Of a DNA stretch of 64,000 bases, positions 19,146-28,967 are shown in pieces. The notes below the pieces were generated by a model, which worked only from the letters and a program-made list of their open reading frames with translations, was not told where the DNA came from and made no database searches. Numbering within the stretch: position 1 is the first letter of the stretch; the number at the start of each line of letters is the position of its first letter. The DNA is taken from contig JAOHEK010000015.1 in the NCBI GenBank assembly GCA_028097405.1, positions 1 to 64,000 of the forward strand, read 5' to 3'. This stretch comes from Paracoccaceae bacterium (GTDB lineage Bacteria > Pseudomonadota > Alphaproteobacteria > Rhodobacterales > Rhodobacteraceae). Both the position numbers and the translations under genes were made by a program.

Positions 19146-19550
19146 TTGGCAACGCTAAAGAAATCTGCGGCTCAAATGGTCGATGAGGCACGCCAACGGA
19201 TTGAAGAGGTTGAGACCACAGATCTGATCGGCATGATCGATGATCCAGAGGTGGTGATTGTCGACATCCGGGATATTCGCGAACGGCAACGGACGGGGTT
19301 TATACCCGGCAGCATTCATGCGCCCCGCGGGATGATTGAGTTCTGGATCGACCCCGACAGCCCCTATTTCAAAGATGTTTTTGGTCAGGACAAAAAGTAC
19401 GTCTTTCATTGTGCCAGCGGTTGGCGATCCGCGTTGACCGTGGCAACCCTTCAAGACATGGGTTTTGCCGCAGCGCATCTGAAAGAAGGGTTTTCGACCT
19501 GGGCAGAAAACGGCGGGCCGGTCGAAAAAGCAGAACCCAAGTCAAGCTAG
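19146..19550 (+). CDS. Rhodanese-domain sulfurtransferase
   Basis: A 134-residue single-domain rhodanese. VVIVDIRDIRERQRTGFIPGSIHAPRG is the CH2A-like region, and HCASGWRSA contains the active-site Cys that carries the persulfide. It moves sulfane sulfur from thiosulfate or another donor to an acceptor; the physiological partner is unknown. I chose the TTG at 19146 because GGAG (19134-19137) sits 8 bases upstream and the product then begins with the family-like ATLKKSAAQMVDEA. The ATG at 19101 is in frame but lacks a ribosome-binding site. It lies ~90 bases after a terminator, so it needs its own promoter. Confidence 0.85.
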   Translation: MATLKKSAAQMVDEARQRIEEVETTDLIGMIDDPEVVIVDIRDIRERQRTGFIPGSIHAPRGMIEFWIDPDSPYFKDVFGQDKKYVFHCASGWRSALTVATLQDMGFAAAHLKEGFSTWAENGGPVEKAEPKSS

Positions 19551-19727
19551 TGCGAACTAGCCTTGCTGTCCTTACCTATTGAGCGCTGATTTCCATGGTT
19601 CCGAACAGGGATCAGCTTTTCCGATTCAGACGCTTGTGCCCATCGCTGATGGTTTCTTTCGGTATGGACTTTCTGAACCAGCGAACACAATGTTTTCGCA
19701 ATGCTCAACGCTTACCGGAGCCAGTGA

Positions 19728-20405
19728 ATGACATATCAGCCTCAAATCCAAGATCGAGATGTTACCACTGTGACCTCGGCGCTGGTCAAACGGCCTGACA
19801 CGATGTCGGTTGCTAATTTCACGCCCGGACCGGGGATCGTCAAACTGGATCTTACCTTTGAGGTCGCGAAACTAAGGGAGGCATTGGATGAATGCCTGAC
19901 CCGCGCGGATTTCATGGGCGAAATGCAGGACGATGGTTTTGCCGCTTTACCGCTGACGCAAAGACCGGGGCAAACCGAGTGGACAGAGAATGACCTGTCC
20001 GGCCGATACTGGTTGCGGACGACTGATACCTATGTCGAAGAACCGCGCGAAGACCTTGTCCCCGAGATCGCGTTTTCCGAATTCAGCCCTAAATTTGCCG
20101 GTACTTATTTTGAGCATGTCCACAACGAACTTGTTAAACGCTTTCCGATTGGCCGAACGCGAGTTCTGTCCAAGGGTCTTTATAACTGCAATTCGTGGCA
20201 CCGAGACCCCGAACCCCGGTTACACATCCCGATCATCACAAACCCCGGATCGCTTTTTGTTTTGAACCACCATGTGACTCACCTACCCGCCGACGGATCT
20301 GTATATTTCACCGACACACGCGCCTATCATACGGCGCTGAATGGTGGTGAAAGCCAACGCGTCCACATCGTGGCGGCCCTTGCTTATGAACAGGTTGCCG
20401 AATGA
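19728..20405 (+). CDS. Aspartyl/asparaginyl beta-hydroxylase-like 2-oxoglutarate/Fe(II) oxygenase
   Basis: A 225-residue protein whose C-terminal half fits the Asp/Asn beta-hydroxylase fold. His158 and Asp160 (NSWHRDPEPRLHIP) and His201 (TRAYHTALNGG) are the iron ligands, and Arg211 (SQRVHIV) is placed to bind 2-oxoglutarate. It should hydroxylate a C-H bond, coupling 2-oxoglutarate decarboxylation to O2. Proteins this small in the family often act on free amino acids or peptides. CGGAG precedes the ATG by 8 bases. The stop overlaps the threonine aldolase start (ATGA), so the two are translationally coupled. The substrate is not predictable from sequence. Confidence 0.82.
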   Translation: MTYQPQIQDRDVTTVTSALVKRPDTMSVANFTPGPGIVKLDLTFEVAKLREALDECLTRADFMGEMQDDGFAALPLTQRPGQTEWTENDLSGRYWLRTTDTYVEEPREDLVPEIAFSEFSPKFAGTYFEHVHNELVKRFPIGRTRVLSKGLYNCNSWHRDPEPRLHIPIITNPGSLFVLNHHVTHLPADGSVYFTDTRAYHTALNGGESQRVHIVAALAYEQVAE

Positions 20406-21454
20406 AGACCTATGCCAATATGGCGCAAGTCCAGCGCAGGAACCAGCCGATCTGCGATTTGCGCAGTGACACTGTCACGCAACCCGACGCGGGCATGCGC
20501 AGCGCCATGGCAGATGCCGAAGTGGGCGACGATGTTTATGGCGACGACCCGTCTGTCAATCGACTTGAAGCGATGATGTCAGAACGCTTAGGCAAAGATA
20601 CGGCATTGTTCGTTCCCTCTGGCACGATGAGCAATCTGACTGCCCTACTGGCCCACTGCGGACGCGGCGAAGAAGTAATCGTCGGACGCGACTATCATAT
20701 CGCGGCTTACGAGGCTGGCGGCGCTTCGGTTTTGGGTGGCATTGCGATCAGCACTTTGCCGGTGGATGGCGATGGTGGCCTGAACCCTGATGTTATCCTA
20801 GCCGAAGTGAAACCAGACGACAGCCATCATCCGATCAGTCGATTAGTAGCGCTTGAGAACACGCACAACGGCATGGCCATCGCTCTGCCTAGGATAAAAG
20901 AAACGGCTATTGCTGCGCGCAACGCCGAGTTATCGGTTCATCTTGATGGCGCGCGGTTCTTCAATGCGACCACTGAACTTGGGTGTTCGGCAACCGAACT
21001 CGCCGACATGGTGGACAGCGTCTCGATCTGCCTTTCGAAGGGCCTTGGGACACCGGCTGGCTCAGTTTTGGCAGGTCCCTCAGATATCATAGCACGCGCA
21101 CGCCGGTACCGGAAAATGCTGGGCGGGGGCATGCGGCAAGCGGGTGTGCTGGCCGCCGCCGGACTTTATGCGCTTAAGCACAACGTCGAACGTCTGGCTG
21201 AAGATCACCAACGGGCGAACCACCTTGCCAATACTCTGAAGGAACTTGGTGCGGGTGACGTCAGCCAAGCGACAAACATGATTTTTCTAACCCCGCGAGA
21301 TAACCTGAACGACCAACTCCGCGCGCATTTTGATAGCAACGGTGTGGTCTTAGGAGGCGGCTCGGCCGGTACCATTCGGATTGTTCTTCATAAGAATGTT
21401 GACGACGCTATGCTCAAACTTTTGGAAACCGATTTCCGCACATTTTTCGGATAA
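20402..21454 (+). CDS. ltaE: L-threonine aldolase (beta-eliminating lyase family)
   Basis: A 350-residue PLP enzyme that cleaves L-threonine, allo-threonine or other beta-hydroxy-alpha-amino acids to glycine plus an aldehyde. The signature DLRSDTVTQPDAGMRSAM is near residue 19, GDDVYGDDP near 42, the HLDGARFFNA region near 180, and the PLP lysine is Lys213 (CLSKGLGTPAGS). Length fits low-specificity aldolases. It overlaps the upstream oxygenase by four bases and is followed 32 bases later by an aldo/keto reductase. The context suggests the true substrate may be a hydroxylated amino acid made by the oxygenase. Confidence 0.92.
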   Translation: MKTYANMAQVQRRNQPICDLRSDTVTQPDAGMRSAMADAEVGDDVYGDDPSVNRLEAMMSERLGKDTALFVPSGTMSNLTALLAHCGRGEEVIVGRDYHIAAYEAGGASVLGGIAISTLPVDGDGGLNPDVILAEVKPDDSHHPISRLVALENTHNGMAIALPRIKETAIAARNAELSVHLDGARFFNATTELGCSATELADMVDSVSICLSKGLGTPAGSVLAGPSDIIARARRYRKMLGGGMRQAGVLAAAGLYALKHNVERLAEDHQRANHLANTLKELGAGDVSQATNMIFLTPRDNLNDQLRAHFDSNGVVLGGGSAGTIRIVLHKNVDDAMLKLLETDFRTFFG

Positions 21455-21486
21455 AATAAAACCAATCAAAGACTGGAAAGACCACG

Positions 21487-22479
21487 ATGAAAATGACACG
21501 CTTGGGCGGAAATGGCCCTGAGGTTTCGCAATTCGGAATTGGTGCCATGTCCTTCGCAGGCATTTATGGCGATGCGACGGTCGAGCAAAGCCATTTGATA
21601 CTGGATGAATGTCGGTCGGCGGGTGTCAATCATATCGACACGGCTAACGTCTATGGAGGCGGGCGTTCGGAAGAGATTATCGGCAGTTGGTTTGCGAACA
21701 ACCCATCCGCCAGATCCGAAATGGTTCTTGCCACAAAAGCAGGCATCACTGGAAACGCCGAGCGTCGGTTTAACAACGATCCCGATTATCTTCAGACGTC
21801 GCTGGATGCCAGCCTCAGGCGACTTGGCGTGGATCATGTGGACCTGTTTTATATCCATCGCTTTGATCGGGCGCATAGCCCAGAAGACCTTGCAGGAACA
21901 TTGAAAGCTCTTATCGACAGCGGCAAAACTAACGCGGTGGGCCTTTCCGAAATTGCGCCAAGCACTTTGCGGCGCGTGCACGCAATCTGCCCTATCGCAG
22001 CAGTCCAATCAGAGTATTCGCTATCCACGCGCGCACCAGAGTTGGGTTTGCTCCAAGCTTGCGCCGAATTGGATGTGACACTTGTTGCCTTCTCGCCGGT
22101 AGGTCGCGCATTTCTTACTGATGCGCCGTTTTCATACGAGCATGGTCAATCCATGGCCTTCACGAAGACGAACCCGCGATTTGTACAGCCAAACTATGAT
22201 GCCAATATCACGACGACGGACAAACTGCGGACCTTCGCGGCTGATCTTGGCGAGCCAGCGGCAGCCGTCGCTATCGCTTGGCTCATTGCGCAGGGCGACC
22301 ACGTACTGCCAATCCCTGGCACCAAAAATCCCGCACATCTTGCAGAGCTTGTTCGCGGAACCGAACTTAAGCTTACAAAGGAGCATCTTGCTCGCCTCGA
22401 GCAGATTTTGCCGGTCGGTTGGGCACACGGTGATCGTTACACCGCTGCCCAATGGGAGGGCCCCGAAAGGTATTGCTGA
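21487..22479 (+). CDS. Aldo/keto reductase
   Basis: A 330-residue NADPH-dependent reductase of the AKR superfamily with the full catalytic tetrad: Asp51 and Tyr56 (HIDTANVYGGG), Lys84 (LATKAG) and His124 (FYIHRFD). The C-terminal cofactor region reads LPIPGTKNPAHLAE. It reduces aldehydes or ketones to alcohols in the cytoplasm. It is third in the oxygenase-aldolase-reductase series, 32 bases after the aldolase, so it could reduce the aldehyde released by the aldolase. GGAAAG lies 10-15 bases before the ATG. Confidence 0.9.
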   Translation: MKMTRLGGNGPEVSQFGIGAMSFAGIYGDATVEQSHLILDECRSAGVNHIDTANVYGGGRSEEIIGSWFANNPSARSEMVLATKAGITGNAERRFNNDPDYLQTSLDASLRRLGVDHVDLFYIHRFDRAHSPEDLAGTLKALIDSGKTNAVGLSEIAPSTLRRVHAICPIAAVQSEYSLSTRAPELGLLQACAELDVTLVAFSPVGRAFLTDAPFSYEHGQSMAFTKTNPRFVQPNYDANITTTDKLRTFAADLGEPAAAVAIAWLIAQGDHVLPIPGTKNPAHLAELVRGTELKLTKEHLARLEQILPVGWAHGDRYTAAQWEGPERYC

Positions 22480-22981
22480 ACGATCCTAACGCGTTTGGCG
22501 ATTTGGACCGATCGTTTGATCCAAGGCGACATTCGTTCAGTGTAATAGGTTCATCGGCTTAGGCGCGAATTTCGAATGCGTACTTTCTTTGCTGTGGTGA
22601 CGTATTCCCATAATCGTTCATGGGATATTTCCCATTCCAAGCAACCTCGGTGACGCCTTATGAGGGCCGCGTGGGATGGAACTTGCTCCCAGTGACCCGT
22701 TCGATCAGATCCGGGATGACGACATCTCAGTCCTTTAGCCCTCTTTCAAAGCCTATCCCGTTGATCAGATCAGGTCATTGACCAAGAATGCGGCAAACGT
22801 TGGGGCATGTCCGCACCCTCCGACGGATATCAAACACGCCTGATCTGGCTCGCACCGTTCCTTGCATGGATATTGTTTATCGAACGCAAGATGTCGCGCG
22901 ACATCGCTTAATCCAATGTCTCCCGGTTACATATGTGCCGAGCTTTCGGGAGGATAATAAGGTGGATGTGGTTTCGTAAAT
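22480..22981. other. Intergenic region without a convincing gene
   Basis: About 500 bases between the aldo/keto reductase and tRNA-Thr. No frame here has both a ribosome-binding site and family features. Two near-copies of CCCGTT(C)GATCAGATC occur at 22696-22711 and 22757-22771. An AGGAGG-like GGGAGGATAATAAGG near 22949-22963 does not lead into a useful reading frame. Confidence 0.6.
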
Positions 22982-23057
22982 TGGTGCCGCTGATAGGACT
23001 CGAACCTACTACCCCATCATTACGAATGATGTGCTCTACCTGATGAGCTACAGCGGC
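22982..23057 (-). tRNA. tRNA-Thr (anticodon CGU)
   Basis: On the reverse strand a complete 76-nt cloverleaf folds. The acceptor stem is GCCGCTG/CAGCGGC, the D stem GCTC/GAGC, and the anticodon stem CATCA/TGATG around TTCGTAA (anticodon CGT). The T arm has a TTCGAGT loop, and CCA is encoded at the 3' end. It reads the ACG threonine codon. Confidence 0.97.
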
Positions 23058-23207
23058 ATCGTTACTTGTCAGACCATGAGAAAGGTCAAAGTTGATAAGA
23101 ACTGCTTACGGTGCCCACCCCCGATGCTCGACAGCTGACTTGAGTGAACCGCGGTGCATAGGCTTATTGGCAGGCCTGATAGCAGGGAAGTATTAGCGGC
23201 AACAGTT

Positions 23208-24791
23208 CTATTTCGCGTCTTTCTCAAGAACAAAATCGAGTGGTGGTTCATCTTCGTTCGCTATTTTCATGTTGGCTTTTTCGTCGTCTGCATCCGTATC
23301 GGTGACTTCGTTTTCAAGATCAGATGTTTCTTCAATATCGACGTCAGGTTCTTCGACCTTAGGGTTCTCCTTAATATCACTGCCATCTGTTGGCTCTGGA
23401 TCAAGGGGCCCTTCAATTTGACCGACAATCAAAGGCAGCATCTCTGCTCCTGCAGGCAGCGCGGCGGCGCCATCTTTGGGTCGCGTCCAGCTGAGCGTGT
23501 CGAAACTTCCACAAGATTCACAAACCGGCGTCCAAGCGCCATGAGGGCGATCGCAATGGTTACAAACCCATTGTGGACCACGCGGGGCACTTAAAGCGCG
23601 TGCCAGCCAGCCCCTCACAACCGCATCATCTGAACCCGTGCCACGTTCGACAGCGGCCATAATCGTCAAAACACGCGCAGTCGGATCAGTTTCAGCCAAA
23701 TCGCCGATGGCCTTTCGTGCCGCGGGATAATCTTCGCCAGCAATGAATAATTCGGCACGTAACATTTGCGTCTCGGGGTGATCAGAATGCTGGCTCGTTA
23801 GGACGCCAAACCGCTTGATACGCGCCACCGATGTTTCATCGGGCTTGATACGCGCAAAAGCCGCTGCCAAATCAGGATGCGGCTGAACGCTCCAGGCCTT
23901 TTTCAGGATTCGCGTGGCATTGCGAGCCTTGTTCTGTGCCGTGTAGCCGTCCGCCGCCATGACGGCCGCAGGAATCAAATCCGGCGAGCGCCGATTGGCT
24001 TCGATTGCTTTCTCGCGTGCTTCGATTGGGCTGTTATCGTCCAGAATGTCATGCGCTTCACCCAAGGCAAGAACCGCGTCACGCCGGTTGTGAACATCTC
24101 TTGGCAGCGAACCGTGCTTCAGCTTTGCACCCAAGGTCTTTCTTGCGCCGGACCAATCATGGGCGCTGGCTTGTAGTTTAAGAAGAACGTCTTGGGTTTC
24201 GGTATGGCCGGGGCGTAGAGAAAATGCCTTATCTGCCAATTTCAAAGCGGTGTCCGTATTTCCGGCTGCCAATTGTTGTTTCATTAAACCACGCACACCG
24301 ACAAATCGTGTCCGTTCGTCTTTCAACAATCGCTTGTAGGCAATCTCGGCTTGCTTGGTGTCTCCAACCTGCTCAGCGGCTTGTGCAGTAAGCAATGTCG
24401 TCAGTTCTGGGCGCTTCAACAATTTCTCGGCCTTGTTTGCCTTGGCGATCGCAAGCTTTCCTTCTCCAGACGCCAACGCCAGCATGCCATCCGCCATGGC
24501 ATCAAATCCCTTGCGTTCACGACGACGATCAAAAAAGCGATCAATCGAGGTTTTGTCTCCGGCGGCAAATCGCAGGAATGCCACGACCAAACTGATGATC
24601 TTGAAAAGCACCCATGCGGCGACGATCAACACGAGCAGCGCAATGACGGATTGCAGCGCATTCAACGTGAATTCCGTACCGCCAACCGCGATGCGAACAC
24701 CCCCGTCAGTCTCGGTCAGAAACAGAGCGCCCCATGCGGCAGCCGCAACAAGACCAATAAAAATGACAAACTTTAAAAGCGACCAGAGCAT
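23208..24791 (-). CDS. hemY: HemY-like heme biosynthesis membrane protein
   Basis: A 527-residue protein with two N-terminal transmembrane helices (about 2-24 and 39-67) carrying the HemY_N domain, then TPR-like helical repeats (about 100-400). A treble-clef-type zinc ribbon follows (CNHC...CESC, about residues 403-420), and the tail is very acidic. In gamma- and alphaproteobacteria this protein sits with hemD and is linked to late heme synthesis; it is not the Bacillus protoporphyrinogen oxidase of the same name. The biochemical role is unproven. It starts seven bases after the mitofilin gene and ends the hemD operon. Confidence 0.88.
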   Translation of the reverse strand: MLWSLLKFVIFIGLVAAAAWGALFLTETDGGVRIAVGGTEFTLNALQSVIALLVLIVAAWVLFKIISLVVAFLRFAAGDKTSIDRFFDRRRERKGFDAMADGMLALASGEGKLAIAKANKAEKLLKRPELTTLLTAQAAEQVGDTKQAEIAYKRLLKDERTRFVGVRGLMKQQLAAGNTDTALKLADKAFSLRPGHTETQDVLLKLQASAHDWSGARKTLGAKLKHGSLPRDVHNRRDAVLALGEAHDILDDNSPIEAREKAIEANRRSPDLIPAAVMAADGYTAQNKARNATRILKKAWSVQPHPDLAAAFARIKPDETSVARIKRFGVLTSQHSDHPETQMLRAELFIAGEDYPAARKAIGDLAETDPTARVLTIMAAVERGTGSDDAVVRGWLARALSAPRGPQWVCNHCDRPHGAWTPVCESCGSFDTLSWTRPKDGAAALPAGAEMLPLIVGQIEGPLDPEPTDGSDIKENPKVEEPDVDIEETSDLENEVTDTDADDEKANMKIANEDEPPLDFVLEKDAK

Positions 24792-24798
24792 ATGCGTC

Positions 24799-26094
24799 TC
24801 AATTCATTTGTGCGGAAAGGGCATCGACAGACTGAAGTGCAGACTGCCGCGTTCGAGCGTCGGCCAACCAGCCAGACATGGCGTTTTGTGCGTCCTCAGG
24901 CAAGACGGCAACTTGTGACAGAACACCGTCCAAATCACCTGTGGCCAGCAAAGCTTCGGCGCGCGACAATACGGCATCCGTTCCATCACCCTCTTTCGGA
25001 GCCAATGAACGAGCGTTTGTCTGCCGTTTCAGAAAGGCGGCAAGCTTATCGCCGGTAGACGCATCCTGAGGAATTGTCTGTGCGGTAGAAAGCGCTGCGC
25101 GGGCTGCGCTTGGAAAGTCGTTTTGCAATGTCACCAGTGTCGGCACGCCACTTTCGGCATGTTCGACAAGTGCAGCAGGCACATCAGCGACACCATCGAT
25201 CAGCCCACTAAAGGAAGCACCTCCTTCGACCGCGGCCTTAATTTCGGCAATGCGTGCTTGTTGCTCGGCATTTGCAGCTGCTGCCACGGCAGCGGCTTCA
25301 ACTTCGGCTGCTTTGGCCTCAGCAGCGGTGACTTCAGCTTGTGCAGCCGCAACCCTGGCTTCAACCGAGGCCTCGGCCGCAGCTATCTTGGTTTCAGCAT
25401 CAGAGACCAGCTGAGCAAGCTCGGCCTTAAAGGCTGCCAATTGCTGTGCGGCCTGATCCGCCTGCGCAGCGTTCGCATTCCCATCGTCAAGCTCAAGTGT
25501 TCCGACCCGATCAGTCAGCCCAGCGATGTCTGACGAAAGACTTGCAATGCCTGAAGACAAATCAGAGAGGTCGACGGGCGGGGCATCTTTAAGAGTGCTG
25601 ATATCGCTCAACATCGTTGCGGCCGTCGCTTCAAGCGATGCAATGCCAGTCTCTAGGCCCGATGTGTCAACAGGCTCTGGCAAAGTCGGAATCGAGGCGC
25701 TCAACTCTTCGACCTTCCCCGATAGGTCAGCAAGTACCGATGCGTTCACATCTACTTCGTTCAAGGCCTGAAGCCTGTCCTGAAACCAATAGAAGGCAGC
25801 CCCAAATCCGATGCCACCAGCCAACAGTCCGCCCAAAATCATCGGAAAGACCGACCCGCGCTTTTGCTCGGTTACTGTCGCAGCCATTGGGGGGAAAGAT
25901 TCGGTCTCGTCTGCAGAAGACTCGGAATGCTCGCCTAATTTTTCATCATCGACGACTTCCACGGCTTCGCCTTCAATCAAAACCGACGCCTCGCTGGACG
26001 ATTCGTCGTTCAATTCAGATTGAATTTTTGCCGCTTCATCCGAAAATTTATCTTTTTTTTCAGATGCTTTCGGATTTTTGGACTTTGACGCCAC
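24799..26094 (-). CDS. Mitofilin (Mic60) family inner-membrane protein
   Basis: A 431-residue protein. An acidic, Ser/Glu-rich cytoplasmic N-terminus (1-80) precedes one transmembrane helix (about 83-104) and a long Ala/Glu-rich coiled coil (about 110-290). The conserved C-terminal mitofilin domain follows (FSGLIDGVADVPAALVEHAESGVPTL and onwards). Bacterial Mic60 homologues shape inner-membrane folds and are typically found between hemD and hemY, as here. The GTG at 26094 was chosen because AGAGG lies upstream; a longer frame lacks one. The operon order hemD-mic60-hemY is conserved in alphaproteobacteria. Confidence 0.88.
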   Translation of the reverse strand: MASKSKNPKASEKKDKFSDEAAKIQSELNDESSSEASVLIEGEAVEVVDDEKLGEHSESSADETESFPPMAATVTEQKRGSVFPMILGGLLAGGIGFGAAFYWFQDRLQALNEVDVNASVLADLSGKVEELSASIPTLPEPVDTSGLETGIASLEATAATMLSDISTLKDAPPVDLSDLSSGIASLSSDIAGLTDRVGTLELDDGNANAAQADQAAQQLAAFKAELAQLVSDAETKIAAAEASVEARVAAAQAEVTAAEAKAAEVEAAAVAAAANAEQQARIAEIKAAVEGGASFSGLIDGVADVPAALVEHAESGVPTLVTLQNDFPSAARAALSTAQTIPQDASTGDKLAAFLKRQTNARSLAPKEGDGTDAVLSRAEALLATGDLDGVLSQVAVLPEDAQNAMSGWLADARTRQSALQSVDALSAQMN

Positions 26095-26175
26095 AGGGCT
26101 ACCTCTGCTTACTCTCACGCATTCTAGCAATGTTTGAATTCTACTGTCTGTTCTCTGAAGCAACAACCCGACGGG

Positions 26176-26862
26176 TCAAAGTGCCTCGGTCACAAGGTCG
26201 CACATCGCGCCTGACGTTGGCGAACGAGCGACCTGTACATCACCCTGCCCCGCCCATGCCAACCGAACCGCATCACTGATCGCGATCAGCTTCAACGGGG
26301 CCGAATATGATTGCTCGGAAAACAACACTGCGCTGCGCGGAGAAAAAAGCGGAACGACGACATGGCGGACATCACTCAACATCGCAATCGCTTCTGTCGA
26401 AAGAGGCCGCGCAATTTGATCATAGATAATAGCATCTTTTGCCACGATACCGCGTTGTTGTAAGGCTGTGACCAAATCTATTCGAGCATGAACCCCCCGG
26501 CAGATTAAAACGGGCGACGTTAGCCCTTCGACCTGATCCAACAATGCCTGCGCCGTTTCCGCCGAGTTTACAATTTGTGCGCCGTATGACCGAGCCAAGT
26601 CTGCCGTTGCTTGCCCAACCGTCGCAACGTCGCGGCCTGCCAAATTGTCAGTCAGCCGCCGCACTGCATTGCTGGAGGTGACGACGGTCGTTCCAAAATC
26701 ACGCAAATCCGGAAGCTCACCGATCGGTTCAATCTGGAAAATTGGCGACACAACGGCCTCGATTCGCCGCCCCAAGCGTGCTTCGCACTCATCAAGAAAG
26801 GCTAAGGATTGCGCCTTTGGTCGGATTAATAAAAGCTGGGCTGGTTCCACAGTCACTCGCAT
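26176..26862 (-). CDS. hemD: Uroporphyrinogen-III synthase
   Basis: A 228-residue enzyme that closes and inverts ring D of hydroxymethylbilane to uroporphyrinogen III, the branch point to heme, siroheme and cobalamin. The family is weakly conserved, but the bilobed pattern is visible: [10 protein letters not shown] at the start, [11 protein letters not shown] (about residues 59-69), and [14 protein letters not shown] (about 167-180). Position first in the hemD-mic60-hemY operon, divergent from tsaD by 66 bases, supports the call. Confidence 0.9.
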   Translation of the reverse strand: MRVTVEPAQLLLIRPKAQSLAFLDECEARLGRRIEAVVSPIFQIEPIGELPDLRDFGTTVVTSSNAVRRLTDNLAGRDVATVGQATADLARSYGAQIVNSAETAQALLDQVEGLTSPVLICRGVHARIDLVTALQQRGIVAKDAIIYDQIARPLSTEAIAMLSDVRHVVVPLFSPRSAVLFSEQSYSAPLKLIAISDAVRLAWAGQGDVQVARSPTSGAMCDLVTEAL

Positions 26863-26928
26863 GCCTTGCTTGTATGCTGCATTGGGCGATGTTACCTGCG
26901 GGAAAGCAACCAGACAACCCGGCTTCTT

Positions 26929-28008
26929 ATGGCTCAGCTATTCCTTGGCATCGAATCCAGCTGCGATGACACAGCCGCCGCGGTGGTGTCTTCGAAGCGC
27001 GAAATTCTATCATCGGTCGTCATGGATCAAAGCGCATTGCACGAAGCTTTCGGCGGTGTCGTACCGGAAATTGCTGCCCGCGCGCACACTGAAAAGCTGG
27101 ACATTGCAATCGAGACAGCACTTGAAGACGCCGATATATCGTTGTCGCAGATTGACGCGATTGCCGTAACTGCAGGGCCGGGGCTTATTGGCGGCGTTCT
27201 TGCAGGGGTCATGTGCGCACGCGGAATTTCCACAGGGACGGGCAAGCCACTTATCGGCGTGAACCATCTTGCGGGCCACGCACTGACGCCCCGGCTGACG
27301 GACGACATTGCCTTTCCTTACCTTCTACTTTTGGTTTCCGGCGGTCATTGCCAGCTTTTGATCGTAAGGGGCCCAGACGAATACCATCGCCTTGGTGGTA
27401 CGATTGATGATGCCCCCGGCGAGGCATTCGACAAAACCGCGCGTGCGTTAGGACTTGGTCAACCCGGCGGGCCAGCGGTCGAGAAAGCCGCGCACTCTGG
27501 CGATCCTGAACGGTTTCGCTTCCCGCGTCCGCTCCTTGATCGTCCGGGTTGTGACCTAAGCTTTTCAGGATTGAAGACAGCCCTAATCCGCGAGCGCGAC
27601 AGTCTCATCGCCGCTCAGAACGGGTTGACGGAACAAGACCGGGCCGATCTTTGTGCCGGATTTCAGGCCGCCGTTGCCGATGTCCTTAGCAAAAAGACGG
27701 CGCGGGCTATTGAGCAATATTTGAAAGATGGACCCAGACAGCCCGTTATAGCCGTTTCGGGTGGTGTCGCTGCAAACATGGCAATTCGAGGTGGATTGGA
27801 AACCATTTCGAACGCTGCGGGCCTTGGGTTTGTGGCTCCTCCGCTTGCGCTTTGCACCGACAACGCCGCCATGATCGCGTGGGCCGGAATCGAACTAGAC
27901 CAAATTGGCCACAAGGGTCTCGACCCACTTATCGCGCGACCGCGCTGGCCCTTAGACGTTCAACAGCCGACGATGTTAGGGTCAGGTAAGAAAGGAGCTA
28001 AAGCATGA
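26929..28008 (+). CDS. tsaD: tRNA N6-threonylcarbamoyladenosine transferase subunit TsaD
   Basis: A 359-residue ASKHA-fold enzyme that transfers threonylcarbamoyl to A37 of ANN-reading tRNAs. [16 protein letters not shown] is at the start, VNHLAGHAL carries the metal-binding His pair (about residues 111-116), and [12 protein letters not shown] is near the C-terminus. The ATG at 26929 gives the normal length; upstream in-frame starts would approach hemD. It overlaps gpsA by an ATGA. tsaE of the same pathway lies at 38.2 kb in this window. Confidence 0.95.
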   Translation: MAQLFLGIESSCDDTAAAVVSSKREILSSVVMDQSALHEAFGGVVPEIAARAHTEKLDIAIETALEDADISLSQIDAIAVTAGPGLIGGVLAGVMCARGISTGTGKPLIGVNHLAGHALTPRLTDDIAFPYLLLLVSGGHCQLLIVRGPDEYHRLGGTIDDAPGEAFDKTARALGLGQPGGPAVEKAAHSGDPERFRFPRPLLDRPGCDLSFSGLKTALIRERDSLIAAQNGLTEQDRADLCAGFQAAVADVLSKKTARAIEQYLKDGPRQPVIAVSGGVAANMAIRGGLETISNAAGLGFVAPPLALCTDNAAMIAWAGIELDQIGHKGLDPLIARPRWPLDVQQPTMLGSGKKGAKA

Positions 28009-28964
28009 GTATTTCAGTTCTTGGCGCTGGCGCTTTTGGAACCGCTTTAGCGATCGCCCTGTCTCGGGATGGCACCGACGTCACGCTTTGGTCGCGAAAC
28101 CGAAACGACAGTGACAGAATGCAGGACAGCCGCAAGTCCGGCAAACGGTTGCCGGGCTGTGTCTTGCCTGAAAGTTTATCAGTCACTACCGACGATGCTG
28201 CGTTTGCGGCCGATATTTGCCTTTTGGCAATCCCCGCCCAAAAACTTTCCGGTTTTGCTGAACAGACACCCCTTGGGACCGACGCGACATTGCTTGCCTG
28301 TTGCAAGGGGATCGATCAAACCACGGGCCTTGGGCCAGTCGCAACATTGCGCAGGGCAAGGCCTTCCAACACAGCCGCCATTCTGACCGGCCCCAGTTTT
28401 GCGGTCGACATCGCCAAGGGCATGCCGACCGCTTTGGTTCTAGCGTGTGAAAGTGCCCGCGATGTCGAAACGCTGCAGGCAAAACTGACACGACCCAACC
28501 TGCGTCTCTATCGCACCACGGATGTCATCGGTGCCGAATTGGGTGGCGCTTTGAAGAACGTCATGGCCCTAGCCGCCGGGATCACCATTGGCGCGGACCT
28601 TGGGGACAGTGCGCGCGCCTCGGTTATCGCGCGTGGCTTTGCCGAGCTGACTCGCTTCGCCAAGGCGAAGGGTGCAGAAACAGAGACTATTCAAGGTCTT
28701 TCCGGGCTTGGTGATCTTATCCTAACATGCACGTCCGACAAATCACGCAACTTTCGCGCAGGCGTTGATCTGGGAAAAGGCATCTCGCTTAATCACGAAA
28801 CCACCATCGAAGGCCTTGCCACCGCGCCAACGGTAGCGACCGAAGCCAAGACACTTGGCTTGGATCTGCCACTGATCCAAGCGGTAGCAGATGTTGTCGG
28901 TGGTCACCTAAGCATCGCAAGTGCCATCGAAACCCTTTTGTTACGCCCAGTCGGAAAGGAGTGA
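28005..28964 (+). CDS. gpsA: Glycerol-3-phosphate dehydrogenase [NAD(P)+]
   Basis: A 319-residue enzyme that reduces dihydroxyacetone phosphate to sn-glycerol 3-phosphate for phospholipid synthesis. The N-terminal Rossmann motif is [11 protein letters not shown] (residues 5-15), [16 protein letters not shown] lies near 127-142, and the catalytic [14 protein letters not shown] segment near 181-194. AAGGAG precedes the start, which overlaps tsaD by four bases. The next gene begins three bases after its stop. Confidence 0.95.
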   Translation: MSISVLGAGAFGTALAIALSRDGTDVTLWSRNRNDSDRMQDSRKSGKRLPGCVLPESLSVTTDDAAFAADICLLAIPAQKLSGFAEQTPLGTDATLLACCKGIDQTTGLGPVATLRRARPSNTAAILTGPSFAVDIAKGMPTALVLACESARDVETLQAKLTRPNLRLYRTTDVIGAELGGALKNVMALAAGITIGADLGDSARASVIARGFAELTRFAKAKGAETETIQGLSGLGDLILTCTSDKSRNFRAGVDLGKGISLNHETTIEGLATAPTVATEAKTLGLDLPLIQAVADVVGGHLSIASAIETLLLRPVGKE

Positions 28965-28967
28965 ACC

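Noticed and set aside
23208-24791. Calling HemY a protoporphyrinogen oxidase
   Set aside because: This is the TPR-type HemY without an FAD domain; HemJ at 57786 is the better candidate for that step.
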